Both the position numbers and the translations under genes were made by a program. From contig CP013997.1 in assembly GCA_001534745.1 (NCBI GenBank), positions 1,116,001 to 1,180,000 on the forward strand: a DNA stretch of 64,000 nt, read 5' to 3'. This document shows, one piece after another, positions 25,500-34,689 of this stretch (positions are counted from its first letter, which is position 1; each line of letters begins with the position of its first letter). The DNA comes from Pseudomonas monteilii. GTDB lineage: Bacteria; Pseudomonadota; Gammaproteobacteria; Pseudomonadales; Pseudomonadaceae. The notes below the pieces were generated by a model. That model was not told where the DNA came from. It worked only from the letters and a program-made list of their open reading frames with translations, and searched no databases.

Positions 25500-25967
25500 A
25501 TGTCCGCCGTACTCGATACCCCCGTCGCGGTGCGGCGGACGGCCATGGACCTGCTCGCGCGACGCGAGCACGGGCGTGTCGAGCTGACACGCAAGCTGCG
25601 TCAGCGCGGCGCCCCGGACGAGTTGATCGAGCCTGCGCTCGATCGGCTGGCCGAGGAAGGTCTGTTGAGCGAAGCACGCTACCTCGAGCATTTCATCTCT
25701 TACCGAGCCAACGCCGGTTATGGTCCTGCGCGGATTCGCGAGGATCTGGGTCAGCGTGGGTTGGACAGAGGTGATGTGGAGCAGGCCCTGCGCGACAGCG
25801 GTGTCGATTGGGCGGCGCGGTTGCGCGATGTCTGGCAGCGCAAGTTCGCAGGCGAGCGGCCTACCGAGCCCAAGCGCCGGGCTCAACAGATGCGCTTTCT
25901 GGCGTATCGGGGATTTTCCATGGACATGATCGGTCGTCTGCTCAGCGGCCGGGACCTGGACGAGTGA
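25500..25967 (+). CDS. recX: Regulatory protein RecX
   Basis: A 155-residue RecX that caps and limits RecA filaments. Three-helix repeats are visible, with [16 protein letters not shown] and the C-terminal [19 protein letters not shown] typical of the family. It starts 7 bp after recA and is probably expressed by partial read-through. A hairpin without a T run (25973-26005) follows. Confidence 0.97.
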   Translation: MSAVLDTPVAVRRTAMDLLARREHGRVELTRKLRQRGAPDELIEPALDRLAEEGLLSEARYLEHFISYRANAGYGPARIREDLGQRGLDRGDVEQALRDSGVDWAARLRDVWQRKFAGERPTEPKRRAQQMRFLAYRGFSMDMIGRLLSGRDLDE

Positions 25968-25972
25968 TCGCT

Positions 25973-26005
25973 CTACCCTGACCGCCGTTCGGCGGAGCAG
26001 GGTAG
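25973..26005 (+). terminator. Hairpin after recX
   Basis: CTACCCTG (25973-25980) pairs with CAGGGTAG (25998-26005), and an inner CCGCC/GGCGG stem extends it. No T-tract follows, so it may protect the mRNA end or act with Rho rather than terminate alone. The opposite-strand QSregVF-family gene ends about 60 bp beyond. Confidence 0.5.
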
Positions 26006-26066
26006 CCGTCGTTCAGTAAGCCTCTTCGGTCACGTGGCAACACGTGCCGATCCATTCCACAAGGCC

Positions 26067-26483
26067 TTACTTCTTCTTGCCACCGGCACAGGTCGCAGCG
26101 TTGAACACCTGCTGATCGATGGGGCGGTTGGTCTTGTATTCGGTGAAGTCATAGCGCAGCACGGCACCTTTGGCCATCAGCTGGCGGAACCCCGGGTTAT
26201 GGCAGACGCTGTTACCGAGCTGGTCGCGCACCTTGTCGGGGTTGGAGCGCATTTCGGCCGCATGGCTGGTGCGCACGCTCAGGTGGTTGATCAACTGATT
26301 GCCTTCGACGGTGTAGCCCTGGTCGAGGATGTCTTCGTTGATGGCGCGCGGCGTGCCGACGCTGCTTTCCTGGGCAACCTTGTTCAGCATCTGGGAGAGT
26401 TCGTACTCCTGCTTGGAGGCGGCTTCAGCGGCCAGGGGCAGCGCAAGCGCCAGGCTCAGGGTCGGGACAATAAGGCGTAGCAT
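26067..26483 (-). CDS. Secreted QSregVF-family protein (PA3611-like)
   Basis: A 138-residue protein with a clear signal peptide (MLRLIVPTLSLALALPLAAEA, cleavage near residue 21) and a small domain with two cysteines (NSVCHNPGF and AATCAGG) that could form a disulfide. It resembles the Pseudomonas family of quorum-sensing-regulated virulence factor PA3611, which also lies near recA-recX in P. aeruginosa. The ATG at 26483 has AGGAGAG upstream; the longer frame lacks a signal peptide start. The biochemical role is unknown. Confidence 0.8.
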   Translation of the reverse strand: MLRLIVPTLSLALALPLAAEAASKQEYELSQMLNKVAQESSVGTPRAINEDILDQGYTVEGNQLINHLSVRTSHAAEMRSNPDKVRDQLGNSVCHNPGFRQLMAKGAVLRYDFTEYKTNRPIDQQVFNAATCAGGKKK

Positions 26484-26684
26484 GCATCTCTCCTGTTCGT
26501 TGACTGGCGCTTTGACAGGTGTCACGCCAGGGTGTTCCGTGCTGACGGCTCGGAGTATACAAGCCGGCACGGCGGATCGCTCGTGCGACGCGGCAAACCG
26601 TCGACCTCTGGTAGACTGTCGGTCCTTTCGCCGCTCCCGAGTCTTTCTCGTGTTCATCATCGTTTCCTCGCCGGTCGCTCAACC

Positions 26685-27395
26685 ATGAGCCATGCCGTCG
26701 CCCGACTGCGTGCCGAACGCCTGGCCCGCAGCAGCAAGCCGTTCATCGCACGCGGATCTCGTGCGCCACGCTGTGCCGAGTGCCGCGTCATCCACAGCCA
26801 TTGTCTGTGCCAGTGGACGCCGCGCGTCGACGCGCAGGCGGGCATGTGCCTGGTCATGCACGACACCGAGCCGTTGAAGCCCAGCAACACCGGCTGGCTG
26901 ATCGCCGACGTGATCGAAGACACCTCGGCTTTCGGCTGGCAGCGCACCGAGGTCGACGAGCGCCTGCTGGCCTTGCTCGACCACCCGCAGTGGCAGCCCT
27001 ACATCGTCTTTCCAGGTGAGTTCGTGGCGCCCGAACGTGTCGTGACCGAGGTGGGCACGGTGCCCGGCAAACGGCCGCTGTTCATCCTGCTCGACGCCAC
27101 CTGGACCGAGGCGCGCAAGATGTTCCGCAAGAGCCCGTACCTGGAGCGTTTTCCCGTGCTGAGCCTGGAAGCCGAACAGATGTCGCGCTACCGGCTGCGC
27201 CGCTCCAAGCGCGACGATCATTTCTGCACTGCAGAGGTGGCCGCGATGTGCCTGGAGTTGGCAGGCGACACCCAGGCGGCCCGGGCGCTGGATGCCTACC
27301 TGGACGTCTTCAGCATCCATTACCTGAGCGCCAAGCAGCACCGGGCGATCGACCCGCAGGATACGGCGCACCAGCAACTGAGCGCTTTTCTCTGA
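26685..27395 (+). CDS. tRNA-uridine aminocarboxypropyltransferase (DTW domain)
   Basis: A 236-residue DTW-domain protein like E. coli TapT (YfiP), which adds the 3-amino-3-carboxypropyl group of SAM to uridine 47 of tRNA (acp3U). The DTW motif appears as LLDATWTEARKM. The N-terminal cysteine cluster CAECRVIHSHCLC and the helical RYRLRRSKRDDHFCTAE segment are also typical. The start MSHAVARLRAERLARSSKP at 26685 matches the family N-terminus; upstream frame has no homology. Confidence 0.88.
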   Translation: MSHAVARLRAERLARSSKPFIARGSRAPRCAECRVIHSHCLCQWTPRVDAQAGMCLVMHDTEPLKPSNTGWLIADVIEDTSAFGWQRTEVDERLLALLDHPQWQPYIVFPGEFVAPERVVTEVGTVPGKRPLFILLDATWTEARKMFRKSPYLERFPVLSLEAEQMSRYRLRRSKRDDHFCTAEVAAMCLELAGDTQAARALDAYLDVFSIHYLSAKQHRAIDPQDTAHQQLSAFL

Positions 27396-27580
27396 CCGCG
27401 TCGTCGACCTTGAAGCCGGCTTTGGCTTGACCGTCCCGGGCGCGCTGGGCATGCTTGGCGCCGCTCCCCGACGCGAGTGGCCCAGGCCGCTCGACCTGCC
27501 ACCCGTACTGTGCGTCACGCACCGATTCGCCCGCCTGCTGCGCGACGTCGCTGCCGGCACACCACAGGATCCATGAACCG

Positions 27581-28231
27581 ATGGCCACCTACGACATCCT
27601 GATAGCCGACGATCACCCGCTGTTCCGTAGCGCGTTGCGCCAAGCCGTCACCTTGGGGCTTGGGCCCGACGTGCGCCTGGTCGAGGTGGCGAGCATCGCC
27701 GAACTCGAAACGCACCTGGCGGAAAAGGCCGACTGGGACCTGGTGCTGCTGGACCTGAACATGCCCGGCGCCTATGGGTTCTCCGGCCTGGTGCTGCTGC
27801 GGGGTCAGTATCCGCAGATTCCGGTGGTGATGGTGTCGGCTCAGGAAGAGGCAGCCGTGGTGGTCAAGTCCCGCGAATTCGGGGCCAGTGGGTTCATCCC
27901 CAAGTCCAGTACCCTCGACGTGATCCAGAACGCCGTGCAGCAGGTGCTGGACGGTGACGCCTGGTGGCCGCCCCAGGCCTTCGACAAGGTCGACGTGTCC
28001 GCCGAAGCCAAGGCCGCCAGCGAAGGGCTGGCAAGCCTCACCCCCCAGCAGTTCCGCGTATTGACCATGGTCTGCGAAGGCCTGCTGAACAAGCAGATCG
28101 CCTACGAGTTGAACGTGTCGGAAGCCACCATCAAGGCGCACGTGACCGCGATCTTCCGCAAGCTGGGCGTGCGCACGCGGACCCAGGCAGCCCTGTTGCT
28201 GCAACAACTGGAATCAGTCGCCACGCATTGA
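27581..28231 (+). CDS. LuxR-type response regulator, ErdR-like
   Basis: A 216-residue two-component response regulator. The receiver domain has the acidic pair Asp10-Asp11 and phospho-acceptor Asp58 (VLLDLNMPG). A C-terminal LuxR helix-turn-helix is seen in LTPQQFRVLTMVCEGLLNKQIAYELNVSEATIKAHV. No kinase gene is adjacent. It resembles ErdR, which in P. aeruginosa and P. putida controls ethanol and acetate oxidation; the specific assignment is by resemblance. The start MATYDILIADDHP at 27581 gives a standard receiver N-terminus. Confidence 0.85.
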   Translation: MATYDILIADDHPLFRSALRQAVTLGLGPDVRLVEVASIAELETHLAEKADWDLVLLDLNMPGAYGFSGLVLLRGQYPQIPVVMVSAQEEAAVVVKSREFGASGFIPKSSTLDVIQNAVQQVLDGDAWWPPQAFDKVDVSAEAKAASEGLASLTPQQFRVLTMVCEGLLNKQIAYELNVSEATIKAHVTAIFRKLGVRTRTQAALLLQQLESVATH

Positions 28232-28304
28232 AGCGCCGACAGGCCTCCTTTCTCGTTCGTGCTCGCAGTAGAATGCGGGCCCTTTCACGGTACAGTAGCT
28301 CTTC

Positions 28305-28667
28305 ATGTCGCCATTCAAAGGCCGCACGGGCCTGAAACGCATCGTCAACGCTGCAGGCTATTCCTTCGACGGCCTGCGCGCCGCCTTTCTGGGCGAAGCT
28401 GCGTTTCGCCAGCTCGTCCTGCTCAACGTCATCCTGGTACCGCTGGCCTTCTGGCTGCCGGTCAGCCGCGCCGAGCGCGCGATCCTGGTCGCCGTCTGCC
28501 TGCTGGGGCTGGTCGTGGAGCTGCTCAATTCCGCCGTGGAGGCCGCCATCGACCGGATCTCCCTGGAGCGCCATCCGTTGTCGAAGAACGCCAAGGACAT
28601 GGGTAGCGCCGCGCAACTGGTGGCATTGACGGCGATCGCCCTGGTCTGGGGCATCATCCTGCTCTGA
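28305..28667 (+). CDS. dgkA: Diacylglycerol kinase
   Basis: A 120-residue integral membrane kinase that phosphorylates diacylglycerol to phosphatidic acid, recycling lipid released during osmoregulated glucan or LPS modification. Three membrane helices are predicted, and the family signature VVELLNSAVEAAIDRIS carries the catalytic Glu. Length matches E. coli DgkA. Its stop is 3 bp from the end of the convergent finR gene. Confidence 0.97.
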   Translation: MSPFKGRTGLKRIVNAAGYSFDGLRAAFLGEAAFRQLVLLNVILVPLAFWLPVSRAERAILVAVCLLGLVVELLNSAVEAAIDRISLERHPLSKNAKDMGSAAQLVALTAIALVWGIILL

Positions 28668-28670
28668 GTG

Positions 28671-29597
28671 TCAGGCGATCGATGGCAGCACGATTTCGTC
28701 GCTGCGCCGCACGCCGGCGGTGAAGGTGCGGCACAGTTCGAGGAACTCGCGCATGGCCGAGGTCTGGTACTTCTGCTTATGCCAGATGAAGTAGAACTGC
28801 CGGGCCAGGTCCAGCTCGGGGGTTTCGACGGGCACCAGGCTGCCACGCCGGAAGGCGTCGCGCAGCGCCAGCCGGGAAATGCAGCCGATCCCCAGCCCTG
28901 ACTCCACGGCACGCTTGATGGCCTCGGTGTGTTCCAGCTCCAGGCGAATGTCGAGGTGGGCACGGTGGTGACGCATGGCCTGATCGAAGGTCAGTCGCGT
29001 GCCCGAGCCCTGTTCGCGCAAGATCCAGGCCTCACCACACAGGGTGTCCAGAGTGGCCTTGCCGACGCCGGCCAAAGGGTGTTGCGGGGCGCAGAACACC
29101 ACCAGCTCATCCGCGACCCAGGGCTGCACCTCGAGGTCGGGATGATTGCAGTCGCCTTCGATCAGCCCCAGGTCGATCTCGTAGTGCGCCACTTGTTGCA
29201 CGATGTGGGCGGTGTTCTGCACGTGCAGCTTCACCTGGCTTTCCGGGTGGCCCTGCATGAAGCTGCCGATCAGCAGGGTCGCCAGGTAATTGCCGATGGT
29301 CAGCGTGGCGCCGACCGACAAGGCCCCGAAGCCGGACTTGCCGCCGAGCAGGTCTTCGATCTCCTTGGCCTGGTCGAGCAGGGCGACGGCCTGGGGCAAG
29401 AGCTGATGACCCAGCGCGTTGAGGCTCAGGCGTTTGCCTGCACGATCGAACAGCTGGCAGCTGGTCTGCCGCTCCAGTTCGGTGATGGAGGTGCTGGCCG
29501 CCGATTGAGACAGCGCCAGCAGGCCGGCTGCCCGTGACACACTCTGGTGCTGGGCGACGGCGACGAAGACTTGCAGTTGACGCAGCGTGAATCGCAT
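28671..29597 (-). CDS. finR: LysR-family regulator FinR
   Basis: A 308-residue LysR-type regulator, N-terminal helix-turn-helix MRFTLRQLQVFVAVAQHQSVSRAAGLLALSQSAAS. It is divergent from fpr with 119 bp between starts. In P. putida and P. aeruginosa FinR sits in exactly this arrangement and activates fpr under superoxide and sulfur-related stress. The start at 29597 is chosen because the helix-turn-helix begins there; the longer frame crosses the shared promoter region. Confidence 0.92.
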   Translation of the reverse strand: MRFTLRQLQVFVAVAQHQSVSRAAGLLALSQSAASTSITELERQTSCQLFDRAGKRLSLNALGHQLLPQAVALLDQAKEIEDLLGGKSGFGALSVGATLTIGNYLATLLIGSFMQGHPESQVKLHVQNTAHIVQQVAHYEIDLGLIEGDCNHPDLEVQPWVADELVVFCAPQHPLAGVGKATLDTLCGEAWILREQGSGTRLTFDQAMRHHRAHLDIRLELEHTEAIKRAVESGLGIGCISRLALRDAFRRGSLVPVETPELDLARQFYFIWHKQKYQTSAMREFLELCRTFTAGVRRSDEIVLPSIA

Positions 29598-29716
29598 ATC
29601 TATATAACCAATAACACATATCTTGATAATTGATTTTCCAGATATTCTCACTCCCACTACACTAGCGCGCAAGAGCGCTGTGAATAGCGTTGCGTCTTTT
29701 TTCAGGAGCCCCATCG
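29598..29716. promoter_or_regulatory. finR/fpr divergent promoter region
   Basis: This AT-rich 119-bp spacer lies between two divergent starts. It contains the dyad TATC-TT-GATA at 29619-29628 and T/A-rich tracts near 29597-29650, suitable for LysR binding. The FinR operator location is inferred, not demonstrated. A Shine-Dalgarno AGGAG for fpr is at 29704-29708. Confidence 0.6.
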
Positions 29717-30496
29717 ATGAGCAACATGAACCACGAACGTGTCCTCAGTGTGCACCACTGGAACGACACCCTGTTCAGCTTCAAGTGCACCCGCGACCCG
29801 GGGCTGCGCTTCGAGAACGGTCAGTTCGTGATGATCGGCCTGCAGCAGGAAAGCGGCCGTCCGCTCATGCGTGCCTACTCCATCGCGTCGCCCAACTGGG
29901 AAGAGCACCTGGAGTTCTTCAGCATCAAGGTGCCGGACGGCCCGCTGACCTCGCAGCTGCAGCACCTGAAGGAAGGCGACGAGATCATCATCAGCAAGAA
30001 GCCCACCGGCACCTTGGTGCTCGACGACCTGAACCCGGGCAAGCACCTGTACCTGCTGAGCACCGGCACGGGCCTGGCGCCGTTCATGAGCGTCATCCAG
30101 GACCCTGAGACCTACGAGCGCTTCGAGAAGGTGATTCTGGTCCATGGTGTGCGCTACGTGAACGAAGTCGCCTACCGCGAGTTCATCACCGAGCACCTGC
30201 CGCAGAACGAGTTCTTCGGCGACGCCGTGCGCGAGAAGCTGATCTACTACCCCACCGTGACCCGCGAGCCGTTCGAGAACCAGGGCCGTCTGACCGACCT
30301 GATGCGCAGCGGCAAGCTGTTCAGCGACATCGGTCTGCCTCCGATCAACCCGCAGGACGACCGCGCCATGATCTGCGGCAGCCCGAGCATGCTCGACGAG
30401 ACCAGCGAAGTGCTCGACAGCTTCGGCCTGAAGGTCTCCGCTCGCATGCGCGACCCAGGTGACTACCTGATCGAGCGCGCCTTCGTCGAGAAGTGA
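29717..30496 (+). CDS. fpr: Ferredoxin-NADP reductase
   Basis: A 259-residue FAD enzyme that passes electrons between NADPH and ferredoxins or flavodoxin and is induced under oxidative stress. The FAD-binding motif RAYSIASPNWEEHLEF, NADP loop LSTGTGLAPFMSVI and ICGSPSML are visible. The start MSNMNHERVLSVHHWND at 29717 matches Pseudomonas Fpr; the longer frame adds no homologous residues. It is divergent from its probable regulator finR. Confidence 0.98.
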   Translation: MSNMNHERVLSVHHWNDTLFSFKCTRDPGLRFENGQFVMIGLQQESGRPLMRAYSIASPNWEEHLEFFSIKVPDGPLTSQLQHLKEGDEIIISKKPTGTLVLDDLNPGKHLYLLSTGTGLAPFMSVIQDPETYERFEKVILVHGVRYVNEVAYREFITEHLPQNEFFGDAVREKLIYYPTVTREPFENQGRLTDLMRSGKLFSDIGLPPINPQDDRAMICGSPSMLDETSEVLDSFGLKVSARMRDPGDYLIERAFVEK

Positions 30497-30613
30497 TGCC
30501 AGCCGCCTGGCCGCTGGCCAGGCGCATTGACGTACAAGGTTGGCTTGCCACCAGCAGGCCGACCTCGCTGAACCCGGCAGGCCTGCCGGCAGTGCGCTGA
30601 AGCTGCCGCCGCC

Positions 30614-30636
30614 ATCGCGGGCAAGCCCGCTCCCAC
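30614..30636. repeat. REP element, same sequence as the accA-tilS REP
   Basis: This 23-nt unit is identical to the REP copy at 5841-5863, with the palindrome GCGGGCaaGCCCGC and flank TCCCAC. It lies in the non-coding gap after fpr. Confidence 0.9.
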
Positions 30637-30772
30637 AAAGGCTCATCCAGGGCCAACGGCTGCAGCAGATGGCACACGCCTTGTGCAGCCGCCCAGGTGC
30701 CGCCATCGGCCCTGGACAACGTGTCACAAGTCCCCGTCACTGACACAAATTGGCAGCCCTCACTGGCCCTAT

Positions 30773-30795
30773 GTGGGAGCTGGCTTGCCAGCGAT
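30773..30795. repeat. Variant REP element
   Basis: This unit has the same GTGGGAGC flank and layout as the other REPs, but its stem is GCTGGC-tt-GCCAGC. Both arms changed together, so the palindrome is preserved. It is in the opposite orientation to the copy at 30614. Confidence 0.8.
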
Positions 30796-30842
30796 GGCGC
30801 CCGCCCAGGCGCCGCCTGCAGCGTGAGCAGTGCTCAAAACGA

Positions 30843-31544
30843 TCACGCCCCGTGATCGCGCTCCACGTTCAGCACCACGATGCGTCCCGGCTCCGGGTAG
30901 TGCCAGCGCACCTGTACATCCCAGAACTTCACGCCATACACACGTTCGGCAGGCGGCTTCTGGTAGGCCGGGCGCGGATCCTGTGCCAGGCACTGTTCGA
31001 TCAGGGCCATCAACGGTTCGCCCAGACGCAACCCGTGCTGCTGGGCCTGGTCCAAGGCCGTGTCGTGCCACTCGACGACGATGCGTGCCGGCGCCTCGCT
31101 GGCCATGTGGTTGCAGGCCCCAGCGACGCTGTCGGCATAAGGCACGTAGGGCTTGATGTCCAGCACGGGCGTGCCGTCCAGCAGGTCGATCCCGGACAGC
31201 AATAGCCGTCCCGGCTCCACGGCCTCCAGCCTGACCACCGACTGGCCGATGCCGTTGGGCCGATGCGTGGCGCGGGTGGCGAACACGCCCATGCTCTTGT
31301 TGCCGCCCAGCCGAGGCGGGCGGACTTTCAGCCGGGGCGTGTCCTCCAGTGCCTGGTGGAACAGGAACAACAGCCAGACGTGACTGACCTGTTCCAGGCC
31401 CGCCACCGCCTCGCCCTGGTCGAAGGGCGGGACCAGCTCCAGCACACCCCGAGCGGCGGGCGCCAGGTGCGGTTGGCGGGGGATGGCGAACTTCTCCTTG
31501 AAGCAGGAGCGCACGTAGCCCACGGGCGAGACGCTGTGCTGCAT
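30843..31544 (-). CDS. trmO: tRNA (N6-threonylcarbamoyladenosine37-N6)-methyltransferase TrmO
   Basis: A 233-residue TsaA/TrmO-family protein that methylates t6A37 in tRNA(Thr) using SAM. The conserved segments are IPRQPHLAPAARGVLELVPPF, HVWLLFLFHQ, GVFATRATHRPNGIGQSVVRL and the C-terminal AERVYGVKFWDVQVRW. ATG at 31544 gives MQHSVSPVGYVRSCFKEKF; a GTG at 31556 would add four residues and overlap the upstream gene by 8 bp, so either start is possible. The gene is likely co-transcribed with the YehS-family gene. Confidence 0.92.
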   Translation of the reverse strand: MQHSVSPVGYVRSCFKEKFAIPRQPHLAPAARGVLELVPPFDQGEAVAGLEQVSHVWLLFLFHQALEDTPRLKVRPPRLGGNKSMGVFATRATHRPNGIGQSVVRLEAVEPGRLLLSGIDLLDGTPVLDIKPYVPYADSVAGACNHMASEAPARIVVEWHDTALDQAQQHGLRLGEPLMALIEQCLAQDPRPAYQKPPAERVYGVKFWDVQVRWHYPEPGRIVVLNVERDHGA

Positions 31545-31548
31545 GGGA

Positions 31549-32010
31549 TCAGCCACGCACGCGCAGGGTCAGGCCCTTGAGGAAGTTGCGCAGCAACTGG
31601 TCGCCACACGGGCGGTAGTTGTCGTGCCCGACCTTGCGGAACAACGCACTGAGTTCCGGCTTGGACACCGGGAAGTTCACCGACTTGAGCACGGCGTGCA
31701 GGTCGTCCTCCTTGAGCTCGAACGCCACCCGCAGTTTCTTGAGCACCGTGTTGTTGGTCACCGGCAGCTCGAGCGGCTGTGCCGGGCGGCTCTCGTCGCG
31801 ACCACGGCGGTGCGTCACCAGGCCGTCGAGAAAGTGCGCCATGACCTTGTCGGGGCACTGCACGAAGCCTTCTTCCTCTTCTTTCTTGAGGTAGCCGGCG
31901 ACCTGGGCCGTGGACAGCGTCAGACCGGACAGCGCGAAGATCTTGACCATCTGCGCGTCGTTGGCCTTGATCATGTAGCGCACGCTGCGCAGTACATCGT
32001 TGTGATTCAT
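31549..32010 (-). CDS. DUF1456 (YehS-family) protein
   Basis: A 153-residue protein with two tandem copies of the DUF1456 domain: MNHNDVLRSVRYMIKANDAQMVKIFALSGL at the start and NNTVLKKLRVAFELKEDDLHAVLKSVNF from about residue 78. It belongs to the E. coli YehS family, whose biochemical role is not established. The gene lies between a pseudouridine-synthase-like gene and trmO on the same strand, so an RNA-linked role is possible but only inferred. Confidence 0.9.
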   Translation of the reverse strand: MNHNDVLRSVRYMIKANDAQMVKIFALSGLTLSTAQVAGYLKKEEEEGFVQCPDKVMAHFLDGLVTHRRGRDESRPAQPLELPVTNNTVLKKLRVAFELKEDDLHAVLKSVNFPVSKPELSALFRKVGHDNYRPCGDQLLRNFLKGLTLRVRG

Positions 32011-32055
32011 GGGTCAATCCTGTTCAGGTGCCGCACCGTGGTGCGGTCTTCGAGA

Positions 32056-32766
32056 CTAGAAACGTTCGTGGCTGCCGACATACCGCCACTGCCCGACCGG
32101 CAGCTTGCCCATGGGCACGCCCCCCAGGCGGATACGGCGCAGGCTGACGATCTCGAGCTTCAGCGCGCTGCACAGCTCGCCGATCGTGCCCGGCTGAGGG
32201 GCCTTGATCGCCAGGCGCAGGTGGGTCTCGTTCTGCCAGCTGGCCTTGGCCTTGGGCAACTCGCGGCCGTCGCGCACCAGGCCGCGTGCCAGGCGTTCCA
32301 GCGCCTGGGGCGTCGCCGAGCCGCGCACCTCGATGATGAACTCCTGTTCCAGCTTGCGCAGGTCCGCCTCGATCTTGCGCTTGGTGCGCCAGTCCTGGGT
32401 GAAGACCTGCAGGCCGCTGGCACCAGGGGGCAGGGCGGCCACGCATTCCTGTCGGGCGAAGTGACCGTGCAGCGGGCGGATGTCGCTCGGTTGCGTGGTG
32501 CCCAGGCTGGCCATGGTGATGCTGGCGCGCGCTTCCTCGAGCCACTGCCCGGCAGGCTGGTTCAGCAGCAGGGTGACCGGTGCCAGAGGCTCGGCCTTGG
32601 CGCCCGGCAGCAACTCGACACGCTGTTGCTCGATCTTGAATTGCGGCTGCTCGATGACCACGCCATCGACCGTGACCCAGCCACCTTCGATGAACAGTTC
32701 GGCCTCGCGGCGGGAGCAGCCAAGCTGCGCGATGAGGCATTTGGAGAGACGAACGGGTTCACTCAT
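32056..32766 (-). CDS. RsuA/RluB-family pseudouridine synthase-like protein with degenerate active site
   Basis: A 236-residue protein with an N-terminal S4 RNA-binding domain (RLSKCLIAQLGCSRREAELFIEGGWVTVDG, residues about 6-35) followed by an RluB/RluF-like catalytic fold. RluF-type enzymes have GRLD-K-D-S-x-GL with the catalytic Asp. The aligned segment here is AALPPGASGL, so the Asp is replaced by Pro while the following QEFIIEV matches KEYLVTV. The protein may bind RNA without isomerising uridine. It is next to DUF1456 and trmO on the same strand. Confidence 0.85.
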   Translation of the reverse strand: MSEPVRLSKCLIAQLGCSRREAELFIEGGWVTVDGVVIEQPQFKIEQQRVELLPGAKAEPLAPVTLLLNQPAGQWLEEARASITMASLGTTQPSDIRPLHGHFARQECVAALPPGASGLQVFTQDWRTKRKIEADLRKLEQEFIIEVRGSATPQALERLARGLVRDGRELPKAKASWQNETHLRLAIKAPQPGTIGELCSALKLEIVSLRRIRLGGVPMGKLPVGQWRYVGSHERF

Positions 32767-32844
32767 GGTCGGTGTTTCGCAAGACAGGAAATAAGACCCG
32801 CATTGTACCTGCCCAAGCCCCTTCGATGGCCGCTATCTGCGTGC

Positions 32845-33288
32845 CTATCGATCGATCAGGCGCAGGTGCAGGAGCGGGTAGGGCTGACCCAGGCCATCGG
32901 TCTCGGCACGCCCAGTGACCTCGAAACCATGGCGCCGATAGAAGCCCAGTGCCTGGGGGTTCTGTTCGTTGACGTCCAGCGTGCGCACACCCAGCACATC
33001 GACGGCATGGCTGAGCAGGCGCGTACCGATCCCTTGGCCATGGTAGGCAGGGGCGACGAACAGCATGTCCAGGCGCTGCTGGGCGACACCGGCGAAACCC
33101 AGGAAATGGCCCGCCTGATCCTTGCAGCCCACCAGGGTGACGGCAGGCAGGTACTTGGGCAGCACATGATCGCGCAGGATCAGCAGGTAAGGCTCGGGCA
33201 GGAAGTCATGGGTGGCGCGAACCGACGCCTCCCAAAGCGCCATGAGCGCCGGGTAGTCCGCCACGGTAGGCGTGTCGAGCGTCAGCAT
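32845..33288 (-). CDS. GNAT-family N-acetyltransferase
   Basis: A 147-residue GNAT acetyltransferase. The acetyl-CoA loop is FVAPAYHGQGIGTRLLSHAV, and the C-terminal NPQALGFYRRHGFEVTGR is the typical motif B region. It resembles the YjaB-type single-domain enzymes, but the substrate cannot be told. ATG at 33288 has AAGGA with good spacing (from the sequence aaggatgacacgcATG), so it is preferred to the ATG 9 bases upstream. It is 63 bp from rimO on the same strand. Confidence 0.88.
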   Translation of the reverse strand: MLTLDTPTVADYPALMALWEASVRATHDFLPEPYLLILRDHVLPKYLPAVTLVGCKDQAGHFLGFAGVAQQRLDMLFVAPAYHGQGIGTRLLSHAVDVLGVRTLDVNEQNPQALGFYRRHGFEVTGRAETDGLGQPYPLLHLRLIDR

Positions 33289-33351
33289 GCGTGTCATCCT
33301 TGTCGGTGCGTGCAGGCCGCCCACACGGAGCGGCCTGGTATCGGGCAAGCT

Positions 33352-34689
33352 TCAGATGGGCTCGGCCCACAGGTCGTACTCGTCGGCATCGACCACGCGG
33401 CAGCGTACCGTGTCGCCGGGCTTGAAGCCGTGATCACCATCGATGAACACGCTGCCATCGATTTCCGGCGCGTCGAAGAAGCTGCGGCCGACCGAACCTT
33501 CGGTTTCCACTTCGTCGATCAGCACGTCGATTTCCCGGCCGATGCGCTGCTGCAGGCGTGCCGCGCTGATGGCCTGCTGATGCGCCATGAAGCGGTCCCA
33601 GCGATCCTGCTTGATGGCATCGGGTACTTCGTCCAGGCCCAGCTCGTTGGCCGGTGCGCCTTCGACCGGCGAGTACTGGAAGCAGCCGACGCGGTCCAGC
33701 TGCGCCTCGGTCAGCCAGTCCAGCAGGTACTGGAAGTCCTCTTCGGTTTCGCCTGGGAAGCCGACGATGAAGGTCGAACGGATCACCAGCTCCGGGCACT
33801 GTTCACGCCACTGCTTGATGCGCGTCAGGGTGCGGTCTTCGAACGCCGGGCGCTTCATCGACTTGAGCACCTTGGGGCTGGCGTGCTGGAACGGGATGTC
33901 CAGGTACGGCAGGATCTTGCCGGCGGCCATCAGCGGGATCACGTCGTCGACGTTCGGGTACGGGTAGACGTAGTGCAGGCGCACCCAGGCGCCCAGCGTG
34001 CTCAAGGCTTCGCACAGCTCGAACAGACGCGTCTTGACCGGGCGGCCGTTCCAGAAGTCGGTCTTGTAGCGCACGTCCACACCGTAGGCGCTGGTGTCCT
34101 GGGAGATCACCAGAAGCTCTTTGACGCCGGCCTTGACCAGGCGCTCGGCCTCGCTCAGCACCTCGCCGACCGGGCGGCTGACCAGCTTGCCGCGCATCGA
34201 CGGGATGATGCAGAAGCTGCAGCTGTGGTTGCAGCCCTCGGAGATCTTCAGGTACGCGTAGTGACGCGGGGTCAGCTTGACGCCCTGGGGCGGCACCAGG
34301 TCGATCAGCGGGTTGTGATCCTGGCGCGGCGGCACCACCTCGTGCACCGCATTGACCACCTGCTCGTACTGCTGCGGACCGCTGACCGAGAGCACGCTCG
34401 GGTGCACGTCACGGATGTTGCCTTCCTCGACGCCCATGCAGCCGGTGACGATGACCTTGCCGTTTTCCTTGATGGCTTCGCCGATGACTTCCAGCGACTC
34501 GGCCTTGGCGCTGTCGATGAAGCCGCAGGTGTTGACCACCACCACGTCGGCGTCTTCGTAGGTCGGCACGACTTCGTAGCCTTCCATGCGCAGTTGCGTG
34601 AGGATGCGCTCGGAATCGACCAGCGCTTTCGGGCAACCCAGCGAGACGAATCCGACCTTCGGGATGGAAGATGCAGGCGTGGTGGACAT
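33352..34689 (-). CDS. rimO: Ribosomal protein S12 methylthiotransferase RimO
   Basis: A 445-residue radical-SAM enzyme that adds a methylthio group to the conserved Asp of ribosomal protein S12. The N-terminal methylthiotransferase domain has [16 protein letters not shown] and [13 protein letters not shown]; the radical-SAM cluster is in [20 protein letters not shown] domain lies at the C-terminus. A -10-like TAGAAT occurs on the minus strand at 34780-34785. The adjacent upstream DNA belongs to the toxin-antitoxin island. Confidence 0.98.
   Translation of the reverse strand: MSTTPASSIPKVGFVSLGCPKALVDSERILTQLRMEGYEVVPTYEDADVVVVNTCGFIDSAKAESLEVIGEAIKENGKVIVTGCMGVEEGNIRDVHPSVLSVSGPQQYEQVVNAVHEVVPPRQDHNPLIDLVPPQGVKLTPRHYAYLKISEGCNHSCSFCIIPSMRGKLVSRPVGEVLSEAERLVKAGVKELLVISQDTSAYGVDVRYKTDFWNGRPVKTRLFELCEALSTLGAWVRLHYVYPYPNVDDVIPLMAAGKILPYLDIPFQHASPKVLKSMKRPAFEDRTLTRIKQWREQCPELVIRSTFIVGFPGETEEDFQYLLDWLTEAQLDRVGCFQYSPVEGAPANELGLDEVPDAIKQDRWDRFMAHQQAISAARLQQRIGREIDVLIDEVETEGSVGRSFFDAPEIDGSVFIDGDHGFKPGDTVRCRVVDADEYDLWAEPI

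Larger units (their letters stand above)
30497..30842. other. Gap between fpr and trmO with REP elements
   Basis: This 346-bp gap has no convincing gene. It carries two REP elements (30614-30636 and 30773-30795), plus degenerate palindrome fragments near 30540-30590. It separates the converging genes fpr (+) and trmO (-), so it probably holds transcription ends. Confidence 0.7.
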
